A stretch of DNA of 64,000 nt from Clostridium tetanomorphum (lineage in GTDB: Bacteria > Bacillota > Clostridia > Clostridiales > Clostridiaceae). The position numbers and the translations under genes are program-made. Numbering within the stretch: position 1 is the first letter of the stretch; every line of letters begins with the position of its first letter. The stretch is taken from the NCBI RefSeq assembly GCF_017873215.1, contig NZ_JAGGKA010000006.1, forward strand, positions 1-64,000, read 5' to 3'. Shown here in pieces: positions 32,096 to 39,692 of this stretch. The notes under the pieces were generated by a model, which worked only from the letters and a program-made list of their open reading frames with translations, did no database searches and had not been told where the DNA came from.

Positions 32096-32193
32096 CTTCA
32101 GAAGGAGTTTTTACTCCCACTGAAGCTTATTAACAGAATTCTTAGGAGTTTTACTCCTTAGAAGTCGTTATTCTTTAGGGGAAATCGTTATTC
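32096..32193. repeat. imperfect hairpins and short direct repeats
   Basis: Hairpin 1 (32096-32125) pairs CTTCAG..GGAG with CTCC..CTGAAG around a 6-nt loop with a 2x2 internal loop. Hairpin 2 (32139-32163) is a 10-bp stem with one mismatch around TTTTA. AGAATTCTT occurs at 32086-32094 and 32135-32143, and TCGTTATTC at 32165-32173 and 32185-32193. Similar hairpin ends are known for IS200/IS605-type elements, but no transposase remnant is recognised. Confidence 0.5.
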
Positions 32194-32409
32194 AGGGACG
32201 TATCCACTCTTTACTCCAACTTTAAAAAAGACCAGTATTAGAGTGGGTAGTCATCGGATAAACCTCCATCACATACACCTATTATATCTGCAATTTTATT
32301 AGCTACTGGACTTCCAGTATCAGCTACTTCTTTTGAACTATTGTAATTAGTTGCAATATTATACGTTTTTCTATAAATTCATATTTGATTATTGTTTATA
32401 AAAAACTCA

Positions 32410-32448
32410 AAAAATAAAAATGCACCTTTTGTCAAGCAGTGCATTTTT
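32410..32448 (-). terminator. terminator of the lipase toxin/ankyrin cassette
   Basis: A 10-bp perfect stem (32416-32425 with 32439-32448, 13-nt loop) followed on the minus strand by a T-rich tract. It lies about 75 bp after the stop codon of the ankyrin gene and ends the secretion locus. Confidence 0.85.
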
Positions 32449-32523
32449 ATAATTTAAAAACATTCTAAACATAAACCATAACGAAATCATTATTTTTTCA
32501 TTATTCTATTTCTTTCCATAATA

Positions 32524-33462
32524 TTAGTATTTTTTTATGTAATCCTCCCAATCATTAGGGTAAAGTTTTTTTATTCGTCCAAGTGCACGATCGTTAATTT
32601 TAGTGTCTCTGTAGTTTGCACCTTGCCTAGCAAATTCATCAACAATCTCCATTTTCATTTTGTATTCTTTTGAGTCTAAAGCAAATACCCAATCTCTTAA
32701 TATATTAACCATGAAAAATTTATCATTTGGATCTTCCCCCTCAAAATTTTCTCTCCTATGATATGGATCTGTTATTTTTGCTTTCTTTTGAACAATTAAA
32801 TAATATGCATATTCTGGTGTCTCGTCTGCTAACAGGGCTTCTTGTGCTGCTGTAGTTCCTGTTTGGGTTTTATAGTTAATATCAGCACCAGCTTCCACTA
32901 AGGCTTTAGTTTTTTCAATACCACATCCTATTGAATTCATTAATGGGCTAGAGCCTGGTTCTGTAACACTTGAATCACTACCAACATAATTTTTATTAGG
33001 ATTAGCGCCATAACGTAATAAAAGTTTTACGTATTTTGGGTCTTTTTTAGCATCATTATCTATCCAAGAATATAATGCTGCCAAAAAAAGTGGTGTTTCC
33101 CCATTTTTTCTTGCTATATCAGGATTTGAACCACATTTTAGCAATGCTTCTGCAGATTCATATTTTTCCATTCCTATTGACCATAGTAATAAAGTAGATC
33201 CATATTTAGGATCTTGGTAATTTAACAATTCAGGTTTATCTTTTGCTATTTTTTCTATAGTGCTAGTTTTTTCATTCTTTACGGCTAAGGCTAATTGCCA
33301 TACTGGTGTATTTTTGTAAATATTAATACTAGTAATTTTATACTCCCCCTTATTATGTGTTTCAGTGATTTTATTACGTAAATAATAAAAACATGTTATT
33401 ATAATAAAAATTGGTATAATAAAAATTATTATTTTCTTCTTCATTGTTATATTTTTCTCCAT
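32524..33462 (-). CDS. membrane-anchored ankyrin-repeat protein, probable immunity protein of the lipase toxin
   Basis: The 312-aa protein has one N-terminal hydrophobic segment (about residues 10-27, IIIFIIPIFIIITCFYYL) after a basic start. Three to four ankyrin repeats follow (GSTLLLWSIGMEKYESAEAL near 88, GETPLFLAALYS, YVKLLLRYGANPN, SSPLMNSIGCGIEKTKALVEAGADIN seen as SSPLMNSIGCG and KTKALVEAGADIN). The sequence before C24 is IIIT, not a good lipobox, so a signal anchor is more likely than a lipoprotein. The gene starts 4 bp after the toxin stop codon. An extracytoplasmic repeat protein directly behind a secreted lipase toxin is what an immunity protein would look like (inference). Confidence 0.8.
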   Translation of the reverse strand: MEKNITMKKKIIIFIIPIFIIITCFYYLRNKITETHNKGEYKITSINIYKNTPVWQLALAVKNEKTSTIEKIAKDKPELLNYQDPKYGSTLLLWSIGMEKYESAEALLKCGSNPDIARKNGETPLFLAALYSWIDNDAKKDPKYVKLLLRYGANPNKNYVGSDSSVTEPGSSPLMNSIGCGIEKTKALVEAGADINYKTQTGTTAAQEALLADETPEYAYYLIVQKKAKITDPYHRRENFEGEDPNDKFFMVNILRDWVFALDSKEYKMKMEIVDEFARQGANYRDTKINDRALGRIKKLYPNDWEDYIKKY

Positions 33463-33466
33463 TCTA

Positions 33467-35128
33467 TTATTCTACTCCATTGTTCTCACCTATTCCTTTT
33501 TCTTCTATTGCTGTTTTTACTTGATCCATAAGATGGTTGTCTATTCCATTTTCAACATCAGTATAAATATCATCATCTAATATATTTTTTATTTTATTTC
33601 TTATATTTTTTAAATCAGTATAAGTATCTTCACCTACTATATTTTTAATTTTATTCCCTATACTATGTCTTACATTAGCTATATCAGGCGAGTTTTGGAT
33701 TGAATACTTATCTTGAACTGATTCCTTAGTTTGACATGGTAAATAAGTCACCTTACCAATTGGTTTTGAAAAATTTTTTTCGATACCATGTAAAATTTCC
33801 CCATCAACAATATATACGTGCATTTTTGCAGAATATTCTTTTTCCTTTTCTCCTAGACCATAAGCATGTAAATTAACTGTTGCTGGATTAAACACTATAC
33901 AATTAGAATTTGTTGCTACTGCGTTTGCTGCGGATTCTGCACCACCCTTTGAATGTCCAATAAATGTTATATCTGCACCCCGATGATCTTTTACAAATTT
34001 TTCGGCATATTTTATTGACTTTTTCATATCCAGAGACAGACCAAAAAGCTGTAATAGATTATCGTCCAAATCTCCCTCTGGTAAAGGACTCCAAGATGAA
34101 GTTCCTTTATTAACCACTGCATATTCTATCTTTCCATCTTCTTTTTTTCTTTGATATATACCTATTACCATCCCTGCATCTTTTTTTATAGAAATCCTTT
34201 GCCATCCATTAATTAAGTCTGTTGGATTCTCTACTTTTCCATCACAAATATTCTCATAAACATCCGCTGCCATATATGCTGCTTCTTTTACAGTAGGCCC
34301 ACTATATGTTGCAACAATTTCTTTTATTTTCTTATATTCATCTTCTCCTAAAACAATTTTTGCATATGCTAGCATTTCTTTTTCTTCTGATGTTAACTCT
34401 CCTGGATTTTTTAACATTAATTGCTTTACTTTATTCTTATCTACTTGTCCATTTTCTGAAATAACAGAAACACCTCTAAATTTAGATATTCCTTCAGTTA
34501 CCCCTGATATCTTTCCAAATACTGAACATATATTGTCTTCCATAGCTCTTACGCCACTACAATATGCATCAAATGAATTATCAAACTCTGTTAAACTAGT
34601 TGTCTGATTTCTAAGTAAATTTTCTGCATTTATAACATCTCCCTTAATCGGAAATGATGTAAAAGCCAGGCTATTTACCAATCTTAGTATTTCTTCAAAT
34701 TTAGCATTCATCCTTCTATAATAATCATTTGTACATTCACAGACATTGTTATTTATTAAAAATTGGCCTCCATATTGAAGTGAAATAATACCTGTATCAT
34801 CACTTGTAAAAGCTGCTCCTCCTCCACTTCTTTTTATACAGTTTTCAAAATCCTCGCTACGCTTTTTTAATTGAACTGCTTTTGGTTTTTCATCATTTTC
34901 TAAAGCACTTTTCATATATTTTATATCTTCTTCTAACTTTGTATAAAATTCTTGTTTTTTAATGTGATTTTGTTCAAACTGATCTTTTGCTTCACCTAAC
35001 CACCCTAAGTCAGTAAGTTCTTTAACTGCTTTGTTAATGTTTTCTTTTTGTTCTGATAATATCTTTATAAAATTTTCATATTCATTTATTGTATTAGTTA
35101 ATTCACTAATGTCTAATTGAAAATCCAT
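33467..35128 (-). CDS. T7SS lipase toxin with WXG-like N-terminal region
   Basis: The 553-aa protein starts with a helical, WXG100/LXG-like region (about 1-215) with W43-L44-G45 in the turn between helices. The C-terminal half (about 275-490) is an alpha/beta-hydrolase of lipase class 3/Mbeg1-like type: oxyanion-side NKGTSSW (340-346), nucleophile elbow GHSKGG with S393, candidate acid D442 (YIVDGE) and candidate His H488 (NVRHSIG). No Sec signal peptide is seen, consistent with T7 export. It is preceded by two small helical genes and followed after 4 bp by the ankyrin gene. It probably attacks membrane lipids of competing cells. The last 60 residues contain a near-duplicated 19-residue unit. 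Confidence 0.85.
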   Translation of the reverse strand: MDFQLDISELTNTINEYENFIKILSEQKENINKAVKELTDLGWLGEAKDQFEQNHIKKQEFYTKLEEDIKYMKSALENDEKPKAVQLKKRSEDFENCIKRSGGGAAFTSDDTGIISLQYGGQFLINNNVCECTNDYYRRMNAKFEEILRLVNSLAFTSFPIKGDVINAENLLRNQTTSLTEFDNSFDAYCSGVRAMEDNICSVFGKISGVTEGISKFRGVSVISENGQVDKNKVKQLMLKNPGELTSEEKEMLAYAKIVLGEDEYKKIKEIVATYSGPTVKEAAYMAADVYENICDGKVENPTDLINGWQRISIKKDAGMVIGIYQRKKEDGKIEYAVVNKGTSSWSPLPEGDLDDNLLQLFGLSLDMKKSIKYAEKFVKDHRGADITFIGHSKGGAESAANAVATNSNCIVFNPATVNLHAYGLGEKEKEYSAKMHVYIVDGEILHGIEKNFSKPIGKVTYLPCQTKESVQDKYSIQNSPDIANVRHSIGNKIKNIVGEDTYTDLKNIRNKIKNILDDDIYTDVENGIDNHLMDQVKTAIEEKGIGENNGVE

Positions 35129-35154
35129 TTCTACTTCTCCTATTTCTTGTAATA

Positions 35155-35478
35155 TTAATCATCATCCTTACTGTGATACTCAATATCTTCTATTTGCATT
35201 GATCTCTTTTGTGATTTTAATTGTTCAATTTTATCCTCACACTTTTTAACTAAGTTAGGCAATAACTCTGTCACATCCTTATTTAACTTTTTTTCTTCAG
35301 ACATTAGTTCCATCATATTAACACAAGAAAATGTTGTCATACAGTTAATTGCAAGCTGTTGCAATTGCATGGATACAGAAAAATTTAAAACTTTTGTATC
35401 AGAAAATAACTTCTTCATTTCGCTTACCTTAAATATATCACTTGTGCACTTTGTAATATCATTACATCTACATCCCAT
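35155..35478 (-). CDS. small helical T7SS effector partner, 107 aa
   Basis: This unrecognised 107-aa protein is mostly helical, with a Cys-rich start (MGCRCNDITKC) and an acidic tail (YHSKDDD). Its place between a WXG100-like gene and the lipase toxin matches that of the LXG-associated helical proteins that bind the toxin N-terminus and deliver it to EssC. It starts with ATG after AAAGGAAA; the toxin starts 26 bp after its stop. Confidence 0.65.
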   Translation of the reverse strand: MGCRCNDITKCTSDIFKVSEMKKLFSDTKVLNFSVSMQLQQLAINCMTTFSCVNMMELMSEEKKLNKDVTELLPNLVKKCEDKIEQLKSQKRSMQIEDIEYHSKDDD

Positions 35479-35556
35479 ATTCTTATTTCCTTTCTATATG
35501 TTATTCCTAATTTTTATGTGAATTACAATTTAAACCAAAACTCTATATTATTTTAG

Positions 35557-35931
35557 CTATTTACTATTTAATTCATTTTTCATATGCGTAGCAACTGTAC
35601 TTGCAGTTGTTACAGCTCCTGCAACTGATCCCAAAATAGCTTCTGCTATACAGTTTGCTAAATCAGAATCCAAACCAAACATAGAAACCTTTGCACTTAC
35701 CAAATCATTAATTTCTTCTTGTAATTCTTGTATCATTTTGAGAAATCTTGCTTCAAGTACATTGGCACTAAGTATAAATGCAGTTCCTCCATCTCCTAAC
35801 CACTTTTCCTTCAAATTAACATTTACTTTATTAAAATTATCTTTTGTTGTAGTTAAGTTATTTTTATAACTTATTAATTTTAAAATTGCATTATCAAAAG
35901 CTTGTTTATTTAATTTAATATTTTCAGCCAT
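35557..35931 (-). CDS. WXG100-like protein, partner of the lipase toxin
   Basis: The 124-aa protein has the helix-turn-helix pattern of WXG100 proteins, with WLG (about 44-46, KWLGDGGTAF) in the turn. A small hydrophobic C-terminal segment (about 93-115, AILGSVAGAVTTASTVA) extends beyond the usual 100 residues. It is likely a targeting factor for the toxin two genes downstream. ATG with AGGAAATAGGAAA upstream. Confidence 0.75.
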   Translation of the reverse strand: MAENIKLNKQAFDNAILKLISYKNNLTTTKDNFNKVNVNLKEKWLGDGGTAFILSANVLEARFLKMIQELQEEINDLVSAKVSMFGLDSDLANCIAEAILGSVAGAVTTASTVATHMKNELNSK

Positions 35932-36139
35932 TTTCCTATTTCCTTCCCTACTGAATTTAATTATAATTTCAATTTAAACTTAATTATATTAAAAAATATA
36001 ATTTTAAATATTATATGTATATTTTGTTATTTTTTAATAAGTATAAATATGTTTAATTCTACATTAATATAATTTTTATGTCAATTTGTTTAATTTTTAC
36101 TAAAAAATTTTAGTAGTCTTAAAAGTCAACCTATACTCA

Positions 36140-36202
36140 TTATTTTTCTTTTTTCCCTAAATCAAGCATCACAATACTTCCAATTGGCAATAATCTTTTC
36201 AT
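36140..36202 (-). pseudogene. truncated copy of the DUF4176 gene
   Basis: Twenty codons nearly identical to the start of the intact DUF4176 gene (MKRLLPIGSIVMLDL) and then a stop. The stop results from one missing A in an A-run compared with the intact copy at 36585-36872; similarity fades right after. The rest of the gap 35932-36139 is AT-rich and shows nothing else. Confidence 0.8.
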
Positions 36203-36426
36203 TCTATTTCTCCTTTGGTACGTAATTTATTTGTTTTTTTTAATTCTTGAATTTTATCATATTGTTTATAAATAAAAGTAGTATAAGTCATTAACCCAGA
36301 CATAACTACTACCATAACATATGATAATATTAATATTAAATAATATGGCTTACTAAAATATGCAATACTAACCAATAATGTTATGATGCCAGCAAAAATT
36401 GAACTTGTTATATATGATTTATTTTC
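36195..36426. repeat. copy A of a 231-bp direct repeat
   Basis: This stretch matches 37676-37906 with about eight differences over 231 bp, including one extra T in a T-run. It covers the start of DUF4176 and the 3' third of the immunity gene. Confidence 0.9.
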
Positions 36427-36430
36427 AACT
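36204..36430 (-). pseudogene. 3' fragment of a third immunity-protein copy
   Basis: The minus strand encodes about the last 70 residues of the membrane immunity protein (with SKPYYLILILSYVMVVVMS and FIYKQYDKIQELKK), nearly identical to the intact gene at 37685-38416. The 5' two thirds are missing, and an eighth A in the lysine run shifts the frame near the end. It is followed by the truncated DUF4176 copy in the same order as the intact genes. Confidence 0.85.
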
Positions 36431-36470
36431 ATAAATCCTCACATTTTTAATAGCTATGTCCTTTGTTTCA

Positions 36471-36512
36471 TTAGAAAAACTCACCTTACATTTATTAATT
36501 TTAGGTGAGTTT
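36471..36512 (-). terminator. terminator after DUF4176
   Basis: A 10-bp perfect stem (36477-36486 with 36503-36512, 16-nt loop) followed by TTTTTC on the minus strand. It lies about 75 bp after the DUF4176 stop and separates cassette 1 from the decayed copies before cassette 2. Confidence 0.75.
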
Positions 36513-36584
36513 CAACTATTTAACTTTAAATATTAATTTTCTTATATAAAATTTTTATTTTAATATTTGAATCTTAATATTCTT

Positions 36585-36872
36585 TTAAATACTTTTTCCC
36601 ATAATCTTTTCCTTTTCTTTAGAAAGAGCTAAAGAATAGCCTAATTCTTCTTCATCTTGATATCCAACAAAAAGAAGTCTTTTTATTTCCTCATGATTAA
36701 ACATTCTAAGTTGTTCTGGTGTTTGTAGTCCTTGTGGCACTAAACATCCACAGTAATCCCATATAACCTCATCATCTTCTGTAAGTCTTAAAAGACGCCC
36801 TATGATCATTATTTTTTCTTTCTTTTCTAAATCAAGCATCACAATGCTTCCAATTGGCAATAATCTCTTCAT
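36585..36872 (-). CDS. DUF4176 family protein of T7SS effector loci
   Basis: The 95-aa protein matches the DUF4176 pattern (LLPIGSIVMLDLEKKEKIMIIGR seen as LLPIGSIVML and KIMIIGRLL; VIWDYCGCLVPQG; FNHEEIKRLLFVGYQDEEE). This family is common beside LXG toxins and T7SS genes in Firmicutes; its function is unknown. Its ATG overlaps the end of the frameshifted immunity gene (AAATAGATG), using the same AAAGGAG that ends that gene. Confidence 0.85.
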   Translation of the reverse strand: MKRLLPIGSIVMLDLEKKEKIMIIGRLLRLTEDDEVIWDYCGCLVPQGLQTPEQLRMFNHEEIKRLLFVGYQDEEELGYSLALSKEKEKIMGKSI

Positions 36873-37605
36873 CTATTTCTCCTTTGGTATGTAATTAATT
36901 TGTTTTTTTAACTCTTGAATTTTGTCATACTGCAGATATTCAAAATATGCATAAGTTACAAATCCAGAAAAAATAACTAAAAAAATGTAACTAAATATTA
37001 AAATAAAAAAATACGGCTTTTTAAAATATGCGATACTTACTAATAGTTGAACTATAGGAATTAAAATAATAGAGTATGAATGTATTTTATTATTAGTATG
37101 TAAATACTGCTTAATAAATTTTTTAGGTGCTTCTTACTCTAACTTTCATGAATGTTATTAATGAAAAGAAAGCTAAAATAATAAAGGAAATTAAATACTC
37201 CGTATTGCTCCATTTCCCAAATAAAACTGTTTGAAATCCAAAGGTCCCACCATATATAAATGAAACTAATAAAAAAACATTAGAATTTTCAAATTTATAG
37301 AAAATTTTTTCATCTTCAAAATCACTATCTTTAACTTTTTTAAATAATACAATATTATAAATTACAGAGAATATCAAAGGTATTACATATAAAACTCTAA
37401 TTCCCAAAGAAATCCATGAACATGTAATTATATACAGTGCAAATACAATGCTCGGAAACTGTATTGCATATCCTAGTTTTTCTTTTTTTGAAAATCGTCC
37501 CTTTAATTTATATGCTAGAACCTTATCATATTCTTGTATAATGTGTTCTATACTCTTTTTATCATTTGGATAGTTAACTTTAGGAAAAATATTATTTACC
37601 AACAT
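36873..37605 (-). pseudogene. second immunity-protein gene broken by one inserted base
   Basis: The first 160 residues (from MLVNNIFPKVNYPNDKK) are an open frame that ends at TAA 37123-37125. Skipping one base near 37128 restores the frame to APKKFIKQYLHTNNK and on to the same C-terminus as the intact paralogue (IQELKKQINYIPKEK) with TAG at 36873-36875. The span is 733 bp, exactly one base longer than the 732-bp intact gene 37685-38416, so a single-base insertion explains the break. A truncated 160-aa product could still be made. Confidence 0.88.
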
Positions 37606-37678
37606 AACGAATCCCACCAATCCTCAATATCATTTGTTCTGTAAGAAATCCATTCTCCTGCTGGCTTTTCAACATCTT
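37596..37678 (-). pseudogene. orphan toxin C-terminal fragment
   Basis: About 25 codons (VEKPAGEWISYRTNDIED followed by WWDSLCW) resemble the last residues of the LXG-like toxin (VEPAGDWIADKANDIGD and WWDSLCW) and end at the equivalent TAA overlapping the next immunity ATG. It begins directly at the start codon region of a lost DUF4176 copy. It is an orphan toxin tip left by duplication. Confidence 0.85.
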
Positions 37679-37906
37679 TTCATTCTATTTCTCCTTTGGT
37701 ATGTAATTTATTTGTTTTTTTAGTTCTTGAATTTTATCATATTGTTTATAAATAAAAGTAGTATAAGTCATTAACCCAGACATTACTACTACCATAACAT
37801 ATGATAATATTAATATTAAATAATATGGCTTACTAAAATATGCAATACTAACCAATAATGTTACGATACCAACAAAAATTGAACTTGTTATATATAATTT
37901 ATTTTC
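37676..37906. repeat. copy B of the 231-bp direct repeat
   Basis: This is the partner of 36195-36426. It spans the 3' third of the intact immunity gene and the first bases of a vanished DUF4176 copy (ATGAAAAG), after which the sequence changes to toxin-tip sequence. Confidence 0.9.
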
Positions 37907-38416
37907 TTTATATTGATAGCTTTCAATAAATTTCTTTGGAGCTATAGTTCTAGCTATAATAAAAGATATTGCTGACAAAATAGCTAAAATGCAAAAACTA
38001 ATGAAATAATTTTCGTCACTCCACTTTCTATAAAATAATAAGCTTTCAATCATAAATATCCCACTAAAAATAAAAACACATATAGAAATTATGTTGAAAT
38101 TTTTCAATCCATAATAAAATTTTTTATTTTTATAATTATCCTTTTGAGCTTTTATAAGCAATATATTTTTATAAATAATACATATGATAAGAGGTAACAT
38201 ATATAAAATCCTAATTCCAAATGAAACACTCGAGCACTTTAATATATATACTATCAGTAGAATTGAAATTATATCTAAAATATATTTTCCAACTTTTTTA
38301 GTATTTGGGTAACCTAATATATGTTCCATCCTTCTGTCATATTCTTTTATAATATGTTCTATACTCTTTTTATCATCTGGATAGTTAACTTTCGGAAAAA
38401 TACTATTTACCAACAT
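37685..38416 (-). CDS. polytopic membrane protein, probable immunity protein of the LXG-like toxin
   Basis: The 243-aa protein has about six hydrophobic segments in pairs after a 40-residue soluble start. I do not recognise a named family; in size and topology it resembles the DUF443-type multi-copy immunity proteins that protect Staphylococcus against the membrane-depolarising T7SS toxin TspA. ATG 38416 overlaps the toxin stop codon by 10 bp, with GGTGGG 6 nt upstream inside the toxin gene. TTG 38431 and GTG 38428 are less likely starts. Tight coupling to the toxin and copies beside it support an immunity role (inference). Confidence 0.78.
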   Translation of the reverse strand: MLVNSIFPKVNYPDDKKSIEHIIKEYDRRMEHILGYPNTKKVGKYILDIISILLIVYILKCSSVSFGIRILYMLPLIICIIYKNILLIKAQKDNYKNKKFYYGLKNFNIISICVFIFSGIFMIESLLFYRKWSDENYFISFCILAILSAISFIIARTIAPKKFIESYQYKENKLYITSSIFVGIVTLLVSIAYFSKPYYLILILSYVMVVVMSGLMTYTTFIYKQYDKIQELKKQINYIPKEK

Positions 38417-39690
38417 AATGAATCCCACCAATCTCCAATATCATTTGCTTTATCAGCAATCCAATCTCCTGCTGGCTCTACAATATTATTATATACATCA
38501 GTCAAAATCGGTTTGACCAATGAATCATAAGCGACTCCTACTAATCCTCCAGCAACAAATCCAACACCTAGACCTACAACTGTACCAACACCTGGAGTAA
38601 TAATAGTACCAATATATTCTCCTGCTTCTGAACCCAAATAAGCTCCCGCACTTGCACTTGCCATTATACCACCCCAGCTAATACCTGCATCAACAACAAC
38701 ATCATCTAATTCAGCCCCATTTTCACTATAGTTTTTCCATTCATCATAAGATATTTTACCAATGTTATATGCTGTAGCAGCTATACCCAACCATTTACTA
38801 ATCTTAGATAAATTATTTTTTGTATAATCAACTTTATCAACCTTTGATAATTTAGATTCACGTATTGCTTTCAATCTTTCCATAGTTTCTGTCTTCATAT
38901 TAACCTTAGATGCACTTAATTGACTATTTGTTATTTGCCTATTTAACTTATTGATCTGTCCTGTTAGGGATCTAATATCCAACTGATATTTATCAAGATT
39001 TTTTCCTAAATAGCCTTTTTCAAGAACTCCAACAAATCCACCCGTAGCAAACTCTTGAGATAAATCTTTTATCATGTCGCTATAAGTATTAGGTTGATCT
39101 GCACTCAATAGATCTAAAAGTACTATCTCGCTTGGACTTTGCTTAGCTTTCTGTTTTATTTCATCTATCTTCTTTTTTAATTCATTTTCATCTAATCCTG
39201 CTAGTTCTTTCAACAATTCTTGAGTTTCTTCATTTGCAAGAGCGGAAATTTTAAGTGCATCTTCTTTACTCACACCTTGTTTTATAAGTTCATTATATAT
39301 ACTATCTACAAGTTCCTCTTGTCCACTACTTTTTATAATAGATACATATACACCATATTCTTTAGTTTCTTCAATAAAATTTAATGAATTAGTAAGAACA
39401 GCTTTTAAACCTGCATCTATCTTTTCCAAAGGTGTATAAAAAGCTTCAAATGCAGTATGAAAATTGTTATACCTATTTGTTTCTTCATTTAAATATCTAT
39501 TAATGATTGCAAAATCACTTTCATAATTAGATTTATCCCATACACTTGATGGCGTATCTACTTTTTGAATTAAATTATCCATACTTTTTAATCTAGATAA
39601 TATATCTTCAATATAATTTAAATTACTCTTAATTTCTCTATTTGTGTCTCTGCATTCACTATAATCAGCCATAAAAATATCCTTTGACAT
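38407..39690 (-). CDS. LXG-like T7SS toxin with glycine-rich hydrophobic C-terminus
   Basis: The 427-aa protein has a helical N-terminal region (about 1-115) typical of LXG toxins, including a predicted helical hairpin with VWDKSNY near residue 50, a charged middle part, and a C-terminal domain with WGGIMASASAGAYLGSEAGE and TPGVGTVVGLGVGFVAGGL (about 338-388). This glycine-zipper-like stretch suggests membrane insertion or depolarisation. No Sec signal peptide is present. ATG 39690 is chosen because GGAGGTG lies 7 nt upstream, overlapping the preceding stop codon; GTG 39696 is less likely. The gene order (two small helical partners, toxin, immunity) resembles Bacillus ywqHIJK. Confidence 0.8.
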   Translation of the reverse strand: MSKDIFMADYSECRDTNREIKSNLNYIEDILSRLKSMDNLIQKVDTPSSVWDKSNYESDFAIINRYLNEETNRYNNFHTAFEAFYTPLEKIDAGLKAVLTNSLNFIEETKEYGVYVSIIKSSGQEELVDSIYNELIKQGVSKEDALKISALANEETQELLKELAGLDENELKKKIDEIKQKAKQSPSEIVLLDLLSADQPNTYSDMIKDLSQEFATGGFVGVLEKGYLGKNLDKYQLDIRSLTGQINKLNRQITNSQLSASKVNMKTETMERLKAIRESKLSKVDKVDYTKNNLSKISKWLGIAATAYNIGKISYDEWKNYSENGAELDDVVVDAGISWGGIMASASAGAYLGSEAGEYIGTIITPGVGTVVGLGVGFVAGGLVGVAYDSLVKPILTDVYNNIVEPAGDWIADKANDIGDWWDSLCW

Positions 39691-39692
39691 AC

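Larger units (their letters stand above)
31922..32523. other. 602-bp gene-free scar with orphan reading-frame ends
   Basis: No complete gene is visible. On the minus strand, 31933-32085 reads as the end of a hydrophobic protein (with CLSGLLGRAPTVFLQSIVF and AITDTFYGYLFCKW) ending at TAG 31933-31935. About 32238-32370 reads as another orphan C-terminus (with NSSKEVADTGSPVANKIAD and IIGVCDGGLSDDYPL), ending at TAA 32238-32240. Neither has a start codon or ribosome binding site, and I recognise neither family. Two imperfect hairpins and short repeats lie between them. This looks like the scar of lost or rearranged genes or a decayed mobile element at the edge of the secretion locus. Confidence 0.6.

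Noticed and set aside
32524-33462. Lipoprotein signal in the ankyrin protein
   Set aside because: The residue before the candidate Cys is Thr and no Gly/Ala/Ser precedes it, so the lipobox is poor; a signal anchor is more likely.
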